From positions 682,001 to 746,000 of the forward strand of contig NZ_WOXS01000002.1 in the NCBI RefSeq assembly GCF_009852415.1: DNA of 64,000 bases. Direction: 5' to 3'. The notes under the pieces were generated by a model that was not told the DNA's origin, made no database searches, and was given only the letters and a program-made list of their open reading frames with translations. Source of the DNA: Streptomyces sp. Tu 3180. GTDB taxonomy: Bacteria > Actinomycetota > Actinomycetes > Streptomycetales > Streptomycetaceae. Positions 17,912 through 27,437 of this stretch are shown here, in pieces. Made by a program: the position numbers and the translations under genes. Position 1 is the first letter of the stretch, and the number at the start of each line of letters is the position of its first letter.

Positions 17912-17984
17912 GAGGACTTCCTGTCGGGCCTGGAGACGGGTGCGGTGGGCCGGCGGCGCGCGGCCGCCGGAGCGGGGTGGGGCG

Positions 17985-19109
17985 TCACGACGGGACGCCG
18001 GCACCGGTGCGCGGGGCATCGGTCTCCGGGCCCCGCGGCGGGTCGCCGAGCTGTTCGCGCAGGTAGTTCCAGACCACCGCGATCAGCGCGGCGACCGGTA
18101 CGGCGAGCAGGCTGCCGACGATGCCGGTCAGGCTCCCGCCCAGCGTCACGGCCAGCAGGACGACCGCCGCGTGCAGGCCGAGCCCCCGGCTCTGGATGAT
18201 CGGCTGGAACACGTTGCCCTCGAGCTGCTGCACCACGATGATGACGGCCAGCACCAGCAGGGCGTTCGTCAGGCCGTTGGACACCAGGGCGATGAGCACC
18301 GCGACGAAGCCGGCGAACAGGGCGCCCACGATGGGCACGAACGCGGACACGAAGGTCAGCACCGCGAGCGGGAGCACCAGGGGGACGTCCAGGACCCACA
18401 GGCCCAGCCCGATGAACACGGCGTCGAGCAGACCGACGAGCGCCTGGGACCGTACGAACGCGCCGAGGGTGTCCCAGCACCGCGCGGCCACGGCCGGCAC
18501 GTCGGTGGCGAGCCGGCCGGGGAGCTGCCGGCCGAGCCACGGCAGGAAGCGCGGGCCGTCCTTGAGGAAGAAGAACATCAGGAAGAGCGCCAGGACGGCG
18601 GTGACCACACCGCTGAAGACGGTGCTCACGCCCGTGACGGCGGTGGTGGCGATGGATCCGGCGCTGTCCTGGATGCGGGCGGCCGCGGAGTCGAAGGCAC
18701 CGGCGATCTCCTCCTCGTCGATGTTCAGCGGCGGCCCGGCGGCCCACTCGCGCAGCCTCTGGATGCCTTCGACGACGCCGTCGGCCAGTTCCCCGGACTG
18801 CGACGCCACGGGCACCGCGATCAACGCCGCGGTGCCCGCGGCCACCAGCAGGAACAGCACGGTCACGACGGACGCGGCGAGCACCGGGGCCAGACCGCGC
18901 CGGCGCAGGAAGCGGGTCAGGGGCCAGGTGAGCGTGGTGAGCAGGAGAGCGACCAGGAGCGGCCAGACCACCGACCACATCCGGCCCAGGAGCCACAGGA
19001 CCACCGCGGCCATCACCAGGACCAGCAGCAGTTCGCCGGAGACCCGCGCCGAGACACGGAGCGCGGCGCGGGTTCTCCTCGGATTCAACGTCGCAGACAT
19101 GAGGGGCAC
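17985..19109 (-). CDS. AI-2E family transporter (PerM-type permease)
   Basis: 374 residues with the AI-2E/UPF0118 layout: about seven or eight membrane segments (for example GELLLVLVMAAVVLWLLG, SVVWPLLVALLLTTLTWPL, VFSGVVTAVLALFLMFFFL), with the family signature FLKDGPRFLPWL and the C-terminal VFVSAFVPIVGALFAG-like and QPIIQSRGLGLHAAVVLL stretches. Members export small molecules or ions; transport of autoinducer-2 is only shown for a few. The start is GTG 19109 or the nearby in-frame ATG 19100; neither has a strong ribosome site. Confidence 0.88.
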   Translation of the reverse strand: MPLMSATLNPRRTRAALRVSARVSGELLLVLVMAAVVLWLLGRMWSVVWPLLVALLLTTLTWPLTRFLRRRGLAPVLAASVVTVLFLLVAAGTAALIAVPVASQSGELADGVVEGIQRLREWAAGPPLNIDEEEIAGAFDSAAARIQDSAGSIATTAVTGVSTVFSGVVTAVLALFLMFFFLKDGPRFLPWLGRQLPGRLATDVPAVAARCWDTLGAFVRSQALVGLLDAVFIGLGLWVLDVPLVLPLAVLTFVSAFVPIVGALFAGFVAVLIALVSNGLTNALLVLAVIIVVQQLEGNVFQPIIQSRGLGLHAAVVLLAVTLGGSLTGIVGSLLAVPVAALIAVVWNYLREQLGDPPRGPETDAPRTGAGVPS

Positions 19110-19188
19110 TTTATGGGGCCCGTGCGTCCCGGGAGCCCCCGGCCCCGTGTGCGCGGCGGCGGGTGCGGCCGGCGGTGCGCGGGCCGGC

Positions 19189-21318
19189 TCAGTCCCGCCG
19201 GCCCGGGGCGGTCTCGAGGTGGAGGACGAGGAGCGCGATGTCGTCGGCGCGCTGTCCGGCCGTGCCCGCCTGCGTCAGCAGTTCGTCCATGAGCAGGTCG
19301 AGGTCCCGGTCGTCGGCGTGGGCGAGACGGCGCGCGAGCCGGGCGATGGAGTCGTCGATGTCCGCTCCCGGCGTCTCGACCAGTCCGTCGGTGTAGAAGG
19401 CGAAGGTGAGGCCCGGGGTGAGCGGGATCGCGGTCACGGGGAAGTCCGCGTCGGGATCGATGCCCAGCGGCGGTCCCGGCCGGACCGCGACCGGACGGGT
19501 GTCCCCGTCGGGCCGGCGCAGGAGGGGCGGCGGGTGGCCGGCGGTGGCCAGGACGGCACGGCGGCGGGCGAAGTCGAGGTGGGCGTAGAGACAGCTGGTG
19601 AACAGGTCCGGGCCCAGATCCGTGACGAGGCGGTTCGTCCCGGACAGGACCTGCTCCGGGGGTGTGCCGGAGGTCGCGTGCGCGTGCACGGCCGTGCGGA
19701 CCTGTCCCATCAGTGCGGCGGCCGCCGCGTTGTGTCCCTGGACGTCGCCGATGACGGCGGCGGCCGCGGAGTCGCCGAGCCGGATCACGTCGTAGAAGTC
19801 CCCGCCGATGTCCATGCCGCGGGTGGCGGGCAGGTAGCGGGCGGCGACCCGCAGGCCGGCGACCGCCGGCAGGGTGCGCGGGAGCAGCGCCTGCTGGAGG
19901 CTGTGGGCCAGCTCGTGCTTGGTGTCGTACAGACGGGCGCGGTCGAGGGCCTGGGCGACGAGTCCGGCGAGCGAGGTCAGGACGGCGCGTTCCTCGGCGT
20001 GGAACGCGCGGGGGGCGTCGTAGGAGAGGACGCAGCAGCCGACGGGGCGGCCGGAGACGACCAGCGGCAGGAAGGCCCAGGCCTGTTTGCCGCTGATCAG
20101 CTGGGCTTCGGGGTAGGCGCGCCGCATCTCCTCCGGGTCGGAGAAGAAGCGGGGGCTGCCGCTGACGATCGCCTCCCCGGCCGGGGTGAGACCGGTCTCG
20201 AGGGACAGGCCGTCGAGACGCTCGATGGCGTGGGGGGCGTAACCGCGGTAACCGGTGATCCGCAGCCGGCCGCCCTCGGCGCTGGACAGGACCAGCCCCT
20301 GGGCCCCGAAGGCGGGCATGATCTGGTCGGCGACCAGGTCGATGACGTCCTGGACCCCGACGACCTCGGTCAGGGCCGCGGCCAGGTGGGTGAGCTGGTA
20401 GATCTGCCCCGCGCGGGCCGGTGAGGCGCCGGTGCGCAGGTGGGGCGCCGGCGCGGGCGGGGGCCGGCCGCCGGCGGGGATGATGCGCACGCTGATGCCG
20501 CTGGCGTCCGGATAGAGGTGGAAGTCCAGATACCGGTCCGGCGGGCGGCACGCGGTGAAGGCGACGGGCTCGCGGCCGATGACCGCCGCGCGGTAGCGGT
20601 CCTCGACGGTGGGGTCGTCGAGCCAGCGCAGGGACTGCCACGGCAGTGTGCCCAGCAGTTGTCCGGCGTCCCGGCCCAGCAGGTCGCAGGCACCGGAACT
20701 GACGTAGACGAAGCGTCCCTCCAGGTCCAGTGCGCAGCTGCCGCCGGGCAGGCGTTCGACGAAGTCGGCGACCGCCATCGCCGGGCCCGTGGTCCACCGG
20801 CCGGCGTCGACGCCGAGGATGCGGGGCCGGCCGGTCCGTCCCGAGGGCGCGCCCTGTCCGGCGGCCTCCTCGAGCAGCCGGGCCAGGTTCCGGCAGCGGG
20901 ACACGATGTGGCCGCGCTCGCGCCGGGTCATGTGCGGCGGACGGGTGGCCGGCCACATCAGCAGCAGGGATCCCCACCGGCGGACGCCGGTGACCGGCGC
21001 GGCGGCCAGGGCCAGCGGATAGGGCAGCACCATCGCGGTCCGCGGATAGGAGTGGGCCATCTCCTCCTGGCTGCCCACCCACACCAGGCGGTCCTCCCGG
21101 ACCGCGTCGGCCACCGGGGCCGGAGCGGCCAGCGAGACCCTCGTCCACGGGGCGGCGAGACCGGCCGACGCCCCGTACAGCACGTCCAGGTACAGCAGCG
21201 GCTCGTCCGGCGCGAGCAGGTAGAGGGCGCCGATGGACGCACCGGTGTGGCGCACCGCCTCCGTGAAGGCGGCGTCCAGTGCTTCGGCGCCGACGGCCGG
21301 CCCGTCCGTGCCGGTCAC
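19189..21318 (-). CDS. SpoIIE-type PP2C phosphatase with GAF-PAS-GAF sensor
   Basis: 709 residues. Residues ~1-150 form a GAF-like domain (TGASIGALYLLAPDEPLLYLD), ~185-275 a PAS-like domain (GSCALDLEGRFVYVSSGAC), ~310-475 a second GAF, and ~480-700 the SpoIIE/RsbU PP2C phosphatase (DIGGDFYDVIRLGD, AAVIGDVQGHNAAAAALM, TFAFYTDGLVETPG, RADDIALLVL), with the metal-binding acids in place. Such proteins dephosphorylate anti-anti-sigma factors in partner-switching systems. The linker HSLQQALLPRTLPAVAGL is typical. No partner STAS or RsbW gene is adjacent, though the next phosphatase upstream carries its own RsbW-like domain. Confidence 0.9.
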   Translation of the reverse strand: MTGTDGPAVGAEALDAAFTEAVRHTGASIGALYLLAPDEPLLYLDVLYGASAGLAAPWTRVSLAAPAPVADAVREDRLVWVGSQEEMAHSYPRTAMVLPYPLALAAAPVTGVRRWGSLLLMWPATRPPHMTRRERGHIVSRCRNLARLLEEAAGQGAPSGRTGRPRILGVDAGRWTTGPAMAVADFVERLPGGSCALDLEGRFVYVSSGACDLLGRDAGQLLGTLPWQSLRWLDDPTVEDRYRAAVIGREPVAFTACRPPDRYLDFHLYPDASGISVRIIPAGGRPPPAPAPHLRTGASPARAGQIYQLTHLAAALTEVVGVQDVIDLVADQIMPAFGAQGLVLSSAEGGRLRITGYRGYAPHAIERLDGLSLETGLTPAGEAIVSGSPRFFSDPEEMRRAYPEAQLISGKQAWAFLPLVVSGRPVGCCVLSYDAPRAFHAEERAVLTSLAGLVAQALDRARLYDTKHELAHSLQQALLPRTLPAVAGLRVAARYLPATRGMDIGGDFYDVIRLGDSAAAAVIGDVQGHNAAAAALMGQVRTAVHAHATSGTPPEQVLSGTNRLVTDLGPDLFTSCLYAHLDFARRRAVLATAGHPPPLLRRPDGDTRPVAVRPGPPLGIDPDADFPVTAIPLTPGLTFAFYTDGLVETPGADIDDSIARLARRLAHADDRDLDLLMDELLTQAGTAGQRADDIALLVLHLETAPGRRD

Positions 21319-21800
21319 CGGGCGCCTCCGGCGTCACGGGGGGAGGTCCCCCGCCGGCTGCGGGCCGTCATCTGCTCCACCGGGGCTCTGGGAATCCTGC
21401 GTGGATCCGCCGATGAAAGGACCGTACTCCCGCAAAGGACGACCGGCATGCGGTGGAGCCGTCCCCGGAGGGGCCGGCACGGTGCTCCCGGGTGCGCCGG
21501 CCGCCCGGTCCCGCGAAGTCACCCGTGCGTTCTTCACAGCGGAGTCATGACGGCGATGACCGTCGGCGGCGGTGCGCCGCGTGACGGCGTCTTCCCGTCA
21601 CCGGCCGGTGGGAGGGAGAGGGCGTGAACGAGGGCTGCGCCGTGTACTGCCCGGGGGGACGGGAGGGCCCGGCGCGTGCGGTGACGGCCGGGCGGGACCG
21701 GCGCCGCGCTCCGGCCGCCGGACGGAGGTCCCGGCCGGGGCGCCGCACGGCCCGGCCGGGGGCGCCGCCCACCACGCGGCGGGACGCGCACGAGGACCGG

Positions 21801-21829
21801 CCCCTCCGGCCGGATACCGGCCGGAGGGG
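21801..21829 (-). terminator. 13-bp hairpin with 3-nt loop
   Basis: 21801-21813 pairs perfectly with 21817-21829 around ATA. It lies 74 nt past the stop (21904) of the small minus-strand gene. The rest of the interval 21319-21903 is GC-rich and shows no supported gene; the part near 21319-21560 should hold the promoter of the phosphatase gene. Confidence 0.65.
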
Positions 21830-21903
21830 ACCGTCGTCCGGCACGGCGTGAGAACCGCCGGCCCTCTTCGCAGCGCCGGCCTCCCACACCTCGCCCGTAC
21901 CGG

Positions 21904-22146
21904 TCAGTCGACCGCGGGGCCGGCCTTCTCGGTGCCGGACAGCCGGACCAGGAACCGGTGACAGCGGGCCGCGCGCTCCGCGTCCTGTTCCATGACGGTC
22001 CGGAAGAAGTCGGCGATCTCCTCCTCGTTCGCGTTCTCCGCGTCGCGCACGTACTGGCCGTAGTCGTGTCCCCCCTTCAGCGCGTGGTACTGGACGGAGA
22101 TGAGGTCGTACACGATGTCGCTGAATCCCGTCTCGCCTGTCGCCAT
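21904..22146 (-). CDS. small helical protein of unknown function
   Basis: 80 residues from ATG 22146, with a good ribosome site (GGGAGGG). The sequence is almost entirely predicted helix: DIVYDLISVQYHALKGGHDY, then DFFRTVMEQDAERAARCHRFL. The spaced His, Glu and Asp residues recall a short ferritin-like or hemerythrin-like helix pair, but no metal motif can be proved. Similar small proteins are common and unannotated in Streptomyces. It is divergent from the ATPase-phosphatase gene at 22311, suggesting a shared regulatory region. Confidence 0.7.
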   Translation of the reverse strand: MATGETGFSDIVYDLISVQYHALKGGHDYGQYVRDAENANEEEIADFFRTVMEQDAERAARCHRFLVRLSGTEKAGPAVD

Positions 22147-22310
22147 GAGCCCTCCCGGGGATGTGGGGGAACGGGTCGAGGACCGGGTATCCCCTCTTCG
22201 GGGGTGAAACCGGCGCGGGACCGGGGGGGGTGCGGCCCGCCTCACCCGTCCGGCACCCACCGCCGGGCGCGGACGCGGGCGGGGCGGGCTCCCTGGGGCA
22301 GACTGGGGTC

Positions 22311-24962
22311 ATGGGCGACCTCAATGCCCGGGGGACGTCGTCGCGCTGCTTCCCCGGGGCGCCGCAGAGCGTGGCCGAGGCCCGGCGCTTCGTACGGGCC
22401 GCTCTCGGTGATGTCGCACCGGACGTGGTGGACACCGCTCAGCTGCTGATCAGTGAGCTGGTGACCAACGCCGTGCTGCACGCCCGCACGGGGGTGGAGG
22501 TGGCGGTCCACGTCGAGGGGGGCGCGGTCCGCGTGCGGGTGGGCGATCGGCGGCCGGACCGCGAGATCGTGCCGCAGAAGTACTCGCCGTACGCCGGTAC
22601 GGGGCAGGGCCTGGCCCTGGTGGGGCAGTTGTCGTCCCGGCACGGTGCCGCCGTGGGGGAAGCGGACAAGACGGTGTGGTTCGAGCTGCGGCCCGGGCCC
22701 GCGCCACGGCGGCGGAGCGGGTGGGAGACCGTCGTGCCCCCCTCCGGCCCCGGCAGGACGACCGTGACGCTGGTCGACGTGCCGGCGGCGCTCCACCGGG
22801 CGTCCCAGCAGCGCCGGCAGGCGCTGCTGCGCGAGGTCACCCTGGCCGTGGCCGCCGGACACGACCTCGGTGTGCCGGTGGAAGACGTCGCCGTCGCCCA
22901 GGACATGAACAACGTGATCACCTCCTGTGTGACGGCGGCACTGCGGCGGCAGGGCACCGGGGCGCAGACGGGGGCCCTGCCCCTGCCGGTGCCGCCGGAC
23001 GCCGGACCGCCGCTGCGGACCCTGCGCGAGGTCCTCGCCCTGGCGGAGGAGGCCGCCCGCGAGGAACGCCTGCTGACCCTCCCCTCCCTCCCCCGTCATC
23101 GTGCCTTCCAGCAGTGGCTGCTCGACGAGATCGCCGGCCAGCTCGCCGGAGGGGCCCCCACGGCATGGACGGTGATGCCCCGGCAGCCGGGCGCCGGCCC
23201 TTCGGTGCTGGTGCCGTGGGACGCCGACCAGGTGCGGGCCGGCAGGGTCCCGACGATCGCCGCCGACGAGCGGAACCGGATCATCGCGGCGAACGGATCC
23301 GCCGCGGACATGCTCGGCTGGCACGAGGACGACCTCGTGGGGCGGCCGCTCACCTCCCTCGTCCCGGAGCACCTCCGCAGACGCCACCTGGCGGGGTTCT
23401 TCTCCCTGCTGCTCAGCGGGGAGTCCCGGATCCTGGACCGTTCGGTGCCGCTCCCCGCGCTGCACCGCGACGGGCGCCTGATCCCCGTCCGCCTGTTCAT
23501 CCAGACGCAGGAGACGGCCGACGGCCGCACGGTGTTCGTCGCCCAGCTCTCCCCGAGGGCGTCCGCTCCCGGCCCCTCCGCACGCCCGGCCGGGACCGGC
23601 CGGGCCGCGGCCGCCCAGGAGCCCGGGCGTCCGTCTTCGCCGGCCGTCCCTCGGGCCGCCGGGGACGGGGGCCGCGACCGGGCGGACGCGTCGGCGCTCG
23701 GGCGGCTCTCCCTGCTGGTCGACGCCGGTACGGCGCTGGGCAACGCCCCGACCCTGGACGAGGGTCTGCGGCGTGTGGGCGTGATCCTCACCCAACGGCT
23801 GGCCGACTGGTGCGCGGTGGACCTGTTCACCGAGGACGCCCGGGTGGAGCGGGTCTCCCTCGTCCAGCGCTCCCCGCACGGCCGGTGGCCCGAGGAGTAC
23901 GGGGGCCGGCTTCCGCCGGTGTCCGACACCGCCCGGGGGCCCCTGGCCCGCGCGCTGCGCGGCGCGGGTCCGCTGCTGCTCAGCGGGCCCCCGTCACCCG
24001 ATCAGGTGACGAGCCCTCTGGACGCCCACTACCTGGGGCTGTTCCGGGTCATGGGGGCGAACAGCGCGGTCGTCGCCCCGCTGCGGGCGCGGCGGGAGGT
24101 CATCGGCGTCCTCACCGTGGCCCGCAGCGGTCAAAGCAGGCCGTTCACGGAGGAGGACCTGCCCCTGGTGGCCGACCTGGTGCACGGTCTCGCCCTGGGC
24201 GTGGACAACGCCCGGCTCCACCAGCAGACGCGCAACATCGCCGAACGCCTCCAGCGCTCGCTGCTGCCGGCGCTGCCGGAGGTCGGGCACCTCGAGCTGG
24301 CCGCCCGCTACGCGGCCTCCTCCACCACCGCCCAGGTCGGCGGTGACTGGTACGACAGCTTCGTCGTGCCCAACGGGGACACGGCGCTGGTCATCGGCGA
24401 CGTCACCGGGCACAACCTCGACGCGGCCATCGCCATGAGCCAGCTGCGCAGCATGCTGCGCGGCATCGCCGTGGACCGCCAGGAGCCGCCCGAAGCGGTC
24501 CTGCACCGCCTGGACCTGGCGAACCACAGCCTCTACCGGGAGGCCACCGCGACCTGCGTCTACGGTCTGGTCAAAGGGCCGGCGGACGGCCCCTGGGAGC
24601 TGGTGCACTCCTCCGCCGGCCACCTGCCGCCGCTGCTCGTCGGCGCGGACGGCCGCACCCGCTACCTGGAGGACGGCGCGGGACTGCTGCTCGGCGTGGA
24701 CCCCGGCACGCACCGCCCCCACGCCCGTGACCCGCTCCCGCCCCACTCGACCGTGCTGCTGTACACCGACGGCCTCATCGAACGCCGTGACGAGCACCTG
24801 GACCGCGCCATGGACCGGCTGCGCCGGCACGCCGCCGCTCTGGCCCGCGAGCCCCTGAACGTGTTCTGCGACGAGCTGCTCATCGGGCTGGGCGCCGACA
24901 GCGAGGACGACATCGCCGTCCTCGCCGCACGGCCCGCGCCGCCGGCCCGACCGCCGGTCTGA
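22311..24962 (+). CDS. RsbW-like ATPase fused to PAS-GAF-SpoIIE PP2C phosphatase
   Basis: 883 residues joining opposing partner-switch activities. Residues ~10-125 are an anti-sigma-type HATPase (AQLLISELVTNAVLHART as N-box, YAGTGQGLALVGQL as G-box). Then come a linker with QDMNNVITSCVTAALR, a PAS domain at ~316-400 (ERNRIIAANGSAADMLGW), a GAF at ~463-640 (DAGTALGNAPTLDEGLRRVG), and a PP2C/SpoIIE domain at ~643-880 (QVGGDWYDSFVVPNGDTALV, VIGDVTGHNLDAAIAM, TVLLYTDGLIERRDEHL, SEDDIAVLAARP). The start is ATG 22311; the open frame extends upstream without sense. Such fusions probably phosphorylate and dephosphorylate an anti-sigma antagonist according to a signal bound by PAS or GAF. No adjacent STAS gene is visible. 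Confidence 0.9.
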   Translation: MGDLNARGTSSRCFPGAPQSVAEARRFVRAALGDVAPDVVDTAQLLISELVTNAVLHARTGVEVAVHVEGGAVRVRVGDRRPDREIVPQKYSPYAGTGQGLALVGQLSSRHGAAVGEADKTVWFELRPGPAPRRRSGWETVVPPSGPGRTTVTLVDVPAALHRASQQRRQALLREVTLAVAAGHDLGVPVEDVAVAQDMNNVITSCVTAALRRQGTGAQTGALPLPVPPDAGPPLRTLREVLALAEEAAREERLLTLPSLPRHRAFQQWLLDEIAGQLAGGAPTAWTVMPRQPGAGPSVLVPWDADQVRAGRVPTIAADERNRIIAANGSAADMLGWHEDDLVGRPLTSLVPEHLRRRHLAGFFSLLLSGESRILDRSVPLPALHRDGRLIPVRLFIQTQETADGRTVFVAQLSPRASAPGPSARPAGTGRAAAAQEPGRPSSPAVPRAAGDGGRDRADASALGRLSLLVDAGTALGNAPTLDEGLRRVGVILTQRLADWCAVDLFTEDARVERVSLVQRSPHGRWPEEYGGRLPPVSDTARGPLARALRGAGPLLLSGPPSPDQVTSPLDAHYLGLFRVMGANSAVVAPLRARREVIGVLTVARSGQSRPFTEEDLPLVADLVHGLALGVDNARLHQQTRNIAERLQRSLLPALPEVGHLELAARYAASSTTAQVGGDWYDSFVVPNGDTALVIGDVTGHNLDAAIAMSQLRSMLRGIAVDRQEPPEAVLHRLDLANHSLYREATATCVYGLVKGPADGPWELVHSSAGHLPPLLVGADGRTRYLEDGAGLLLGVDPGTHRPHARDPLPPHSTVLLYTDGLIERRDEHLDRAMDRLRRHAAALAREPLNVFCDELLIGLGADSEDDIAVLAARPAPPARPPV

Positions 24963-25061
24963 CCCGACCGCGGCGCGGTGGGGCCGGTCCTCGGGGGCCG
25001 CGGGGAAACCGATGCGTCCACGGGTTCGTCCTGGAAGACGAGGCCGAGCGGACGGGAAGTC

Positions 25062-26090
25062 ATGGCGGATCGGGCGGACAGCGGTACGGCACGGGCGGTG
25101 CGGGCGGCTCCGCGCCGGCGGGCGGGGCGGTGGGCTCCGGGCGGGGGCGCGGCGAGGGGTGTGCCGGTCCGGACGCGGGGGCGGGTGGTCGCCGCACTCG
25201 CGGTGGTGACCGCCGGGCTGCTGGCCTTCCACCGGGCGGTGCCCAACTCCGTGGGCCGCGCGGGCAGTCTGCTGGAGTCGTTCCTGCCGTGGCTGGGGCT
25301 CGTGGTCGTGGGGCTGCTCGTCCCGGCGCTGCTGCGCCGTTCCGCGGCGGCGCTGGTGGCCCTGCTCCTGCCGGTCGCGGCCTGGACGCACCTCTTCGGC
25401 GGCCTGCTGCTGCCCGAGGCGGAGCCCGGCACGCGCGACCTGGTCGTGGTGCAGCACAACGTCAGCGACGACAATCCCGACCCGGCGGGCACCGCCCGCG
25501 CCCTGGCCGCCGCCCGGCCCGATCTCATCGCGCTGCAGGAGCTGGTGCCCCGGGCACTGCCGGTCTACGCAAGGACCCTCGCCCCCCACTACCCGTACCA
25601 CGCGGTCCGGGGGACCGTCGGGCTCTGGTCGAAGCACCCGCTCACCGGCACCAGGCCGCTGGACATCAGGCCCCGCGGGATCACCGCGGACTGGAACCGC
25701 GGGCTGCGCACCGCGGTCAGCACACCGCACGGCGACTTCGCGGCGTACGTCGCGCACCTGCCCTCGGTCCGGGTCGGGGCGAGCGGTCTCGCGTCCTCCC
25801 GGCGCGACGAGAGCGCCGGCCTGCTGGGCGCGGCCGTCGCCGCCGAGGACCTCCGGACCGTCGTCCTGCTGGGCGACCTGAACGGCACCGTCGACGACCG
25901 CGGTCTGGCGCCCGTGACCTCGCGGATGAAGGGGGCGGAGCGGGGTTTCGCCCTCAGCTTCCCCGCCGCCTTCCCGCTGGCCCGGATCGACCAGGTCATG
26001 GCCCGCTCGGCGACCGTCGGCCACATCCGCGCCCTGCCCGCCACCGGCAGCGACCACCTGCCGGTGGCGGCGCGGATCACGCTCGGCTGA
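25062..26090 (+). CDS. endonuclease/exonuclease/phosphatase-fold membrane-anchored hydrolase
   Basis: 342 residues from ATG 25062 (GGGAAG upstream). The N-terminal third holds a basic stretch and three hydrophobic segments (VVAALAVVTAGLLAFH, WLGLVVVGLLVPALL, ALVALLLPVAAWTHLF), as in YafD-like EEP proteins. The catalytic EEP domain (~125-342) shows VVVQHNVSDDNPD, LIALQELV (metal Glu), VLLGDLNGTVDD (catalytic Asp-x-Asn) and GSDHLPV (terminal Asp-His). It hydrolyses phosphodiesters or phosphomonoesters; the substrate is unknown. It is likely extracytoplasmic by membrane topology. It starts 99 nt after the phosphatase stop and may be in the same transcript. Confidence 0.85.
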   Translation: MADRADSGTARAVRAAPRRRAGRWAPGGGAARGVPVRTRGRVVAALAVVTAGLLAFHRAVPNSVGRAGSLLESFLPWLGLVVVGLLVPALLRRSAAALVALLLPVAAWTHLFGGLLLPEAEPGTRDLVVVQHNVSDDNPDPAGTARALAAARPDLIALQELVPRALPVYARTLAPHYPYHAVRGTVGLWSKHPLTGTRPLDIRPRGITADWNRGLRTAVSTPHGDFAAYVAHLPSVRVGASGLASSRRDESAGLLGAAVAAEDLRTVVLLGDLNGTVDDRGLAPVTSRMKGAERGFALSFPAAFPLARIDQVMARSATVGHIRALPATGSDHLPVAARITLG

Positions 26091-26126
26091 CGGGCCGGCC
26101 TCCTCCGGACGCGTGCAGCGGGGCAC

Positions 26127-27341
26127 TCACTCGGCCCCGCGATCCGGCCCGCGACGGCTCCGGGTGATGAGCCATGTCCCGCCGACCGTCAGCAGGGCGA
26201 AGACCGCCAGGCCCACGCCCTGCGCGGCCAGGAGCCACAGGCGGTCCGACAGCGCGAGATCTCCGGTGAGGGTGACCTGGAGGGAACCGACGGCGAAGGC
26301 GATGGCCGCCGTGAAGACGGCGACGACTTCGACGGCGCGCACCGAGGAGGTGTGGAGGGAGCGTTCCACCTGAGCGTTGGCCACTGCCTGCCGTTCCCAG
26401 CGGCGTTGCTGCTCCGCGTCCCGCAGGGCCCGCAGACGTCCCTCCTGGATCGCGTCCCGCTTCGTCAGGTACTGGTCCTGCAGCGCACCGAGGCTGGCGG
26501 TGGGACTCGCCGCCAGCAGGGCGAGTGCGGTGTCGATGCTCCGCAGCGCCGCGTCGTACTGCCCGCACAGGTGCAGCCCGGCGGCCAGGCGCCCGTGGAA
26601 CATGTGGTCGTCCGGGTAAGCCGCCACGGCCTCCGCCGCCCGGTCGCGCAGCAGCTCGCCCTGGCCTTCGAAGGGAGCGGCGAAGGCCAGGCCGTTGAGG
26701 CAGATGTCCACCGTGTGCCGTGTCCGTCCCGCCGCGGACCAGGCCTGCTCCAGCAGCTCACAGGCATACGCGACCGTCAGTGTGCGGCTGCCGAACGCGG
26801 CGAACGAGCGGAGCGCCACGAAGACGGGCCGCTCGCGCAGGGAACCGGCGGTCGCGGCCGGGGGCGAGAACGCCAGGAAGGCGTGAAGCTCGTCGAAGCA
26901 GAAGTTCGCCCGCAGCTTGCCCGCCTGGAACAGCGTGAGGAAGAACCCGGTCCGCTCGGCCTCCGGACCGGCGCCCGCTTCTCCCACCGCCTCCGCCACC
27001 TGCTCGGTGGACTCCACGCTCCCCCTGTTCAGGAATCCGTTGCCCAGGGCCCACTGCTCGGCGACCTCACCCCAGTTCTCGTCCCGCACGTGGTCCGACA
27101 TCCACCGCGCGCACTCGAGAGCCGTGCGCGCCGTCGGCCGGCGCAGGAAGCGACTGCGCCAGTAGCGATCGGCGCACCGGAAGTAGGGATCCGCGCGCAG
27201 GTCCGCCGAACGCACCTCGAAGGACGGTACGGTCCCTGCCGCCAGCAACGCCTCGGCGGTCTCCTCGCAGATGCGCTCGCGTGTTCTGACGTCGACGGAA
27301 CGAGCCCCGTCCAGACGTGAGTTCACCGTTGCCGCGTCCAT
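26127..27341 (-). CDS. unrecognised protein with helical-repeat body and two C-terminal membrane segments
   Basis: 404 residues from ATG 27341 (GAGGGGGCG upstream). I do not recognise a family. The N-terminal two thirds is helical, with TPR-like pairs in YPDDHMFHGRLAAGLHLCGQ and AALRSIDTALALLAASP. A basic coiled stretch (DAIQEGRLRALRDAEQQRR) follows, then two hydrophobic segments near residues 345-365 (VVAVFTAAIAFAVGSLQ) and 375-397 (LWLLAAQGVGLAVFALLTVGG), and a short basic tail. The layout resembles membrane-tethered regulatory or stress-response proteins of actinobacteria. It is convergent with the EEP hydrolase and 96 bp from the siderophore-uptake ATPase gene. Confidence 0.7.
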   Translation of the reverse strand: MDAATVNSRLDGARSVDVRTRERICEETAEALLAAGTVPSFEVRSADLRADPYFRCADRYWRSRFLRRPTARTALECARWMSDHVRDENWGEVAEQWALGNGFLNRGSVESTEQVAEAVGEAGAGPEAERTGFFLTLFQAGKLRANFCFDELHAFLAFSPPAATAGSLRERPVFVALRSFAAFGSRTLTVAYACELLEQAWSAAGRTRHTVDICLNGLAFAAPFEGQGELLRDRAAEAVAAYPDDHMFHGRLAAGLHLCGQYDAALRSIDTALALLAASPTASLGALQDQYLTKRDAIQEGRLRALRDAEQQRRWERQAVANAQVERSLHTSSVRAVEVVAVFTAAIAFAVGSLQVTLTGDLALSDRLWLLAAQGVGLAVFALLTVGGTWLITRSRRGPDRGAE

Positions 27342-27437
27342 ACGCCCCCTCGAAGTCCGCCGTGCCGTCCTCGGGATGATCACCAGAACATACCCGTGGC
27401 GGCCGGGAGTCGCGCACACGGCCGGAGGTGCGGGGCC

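Noticed and set aside
17912..18019. 36-codon N-terminal extension of the class-V aminotransferase
   Set aside because: It overlaps the permease end, is Arg/Pro-rich, and the GTG at 17911 has a good ribosome site.
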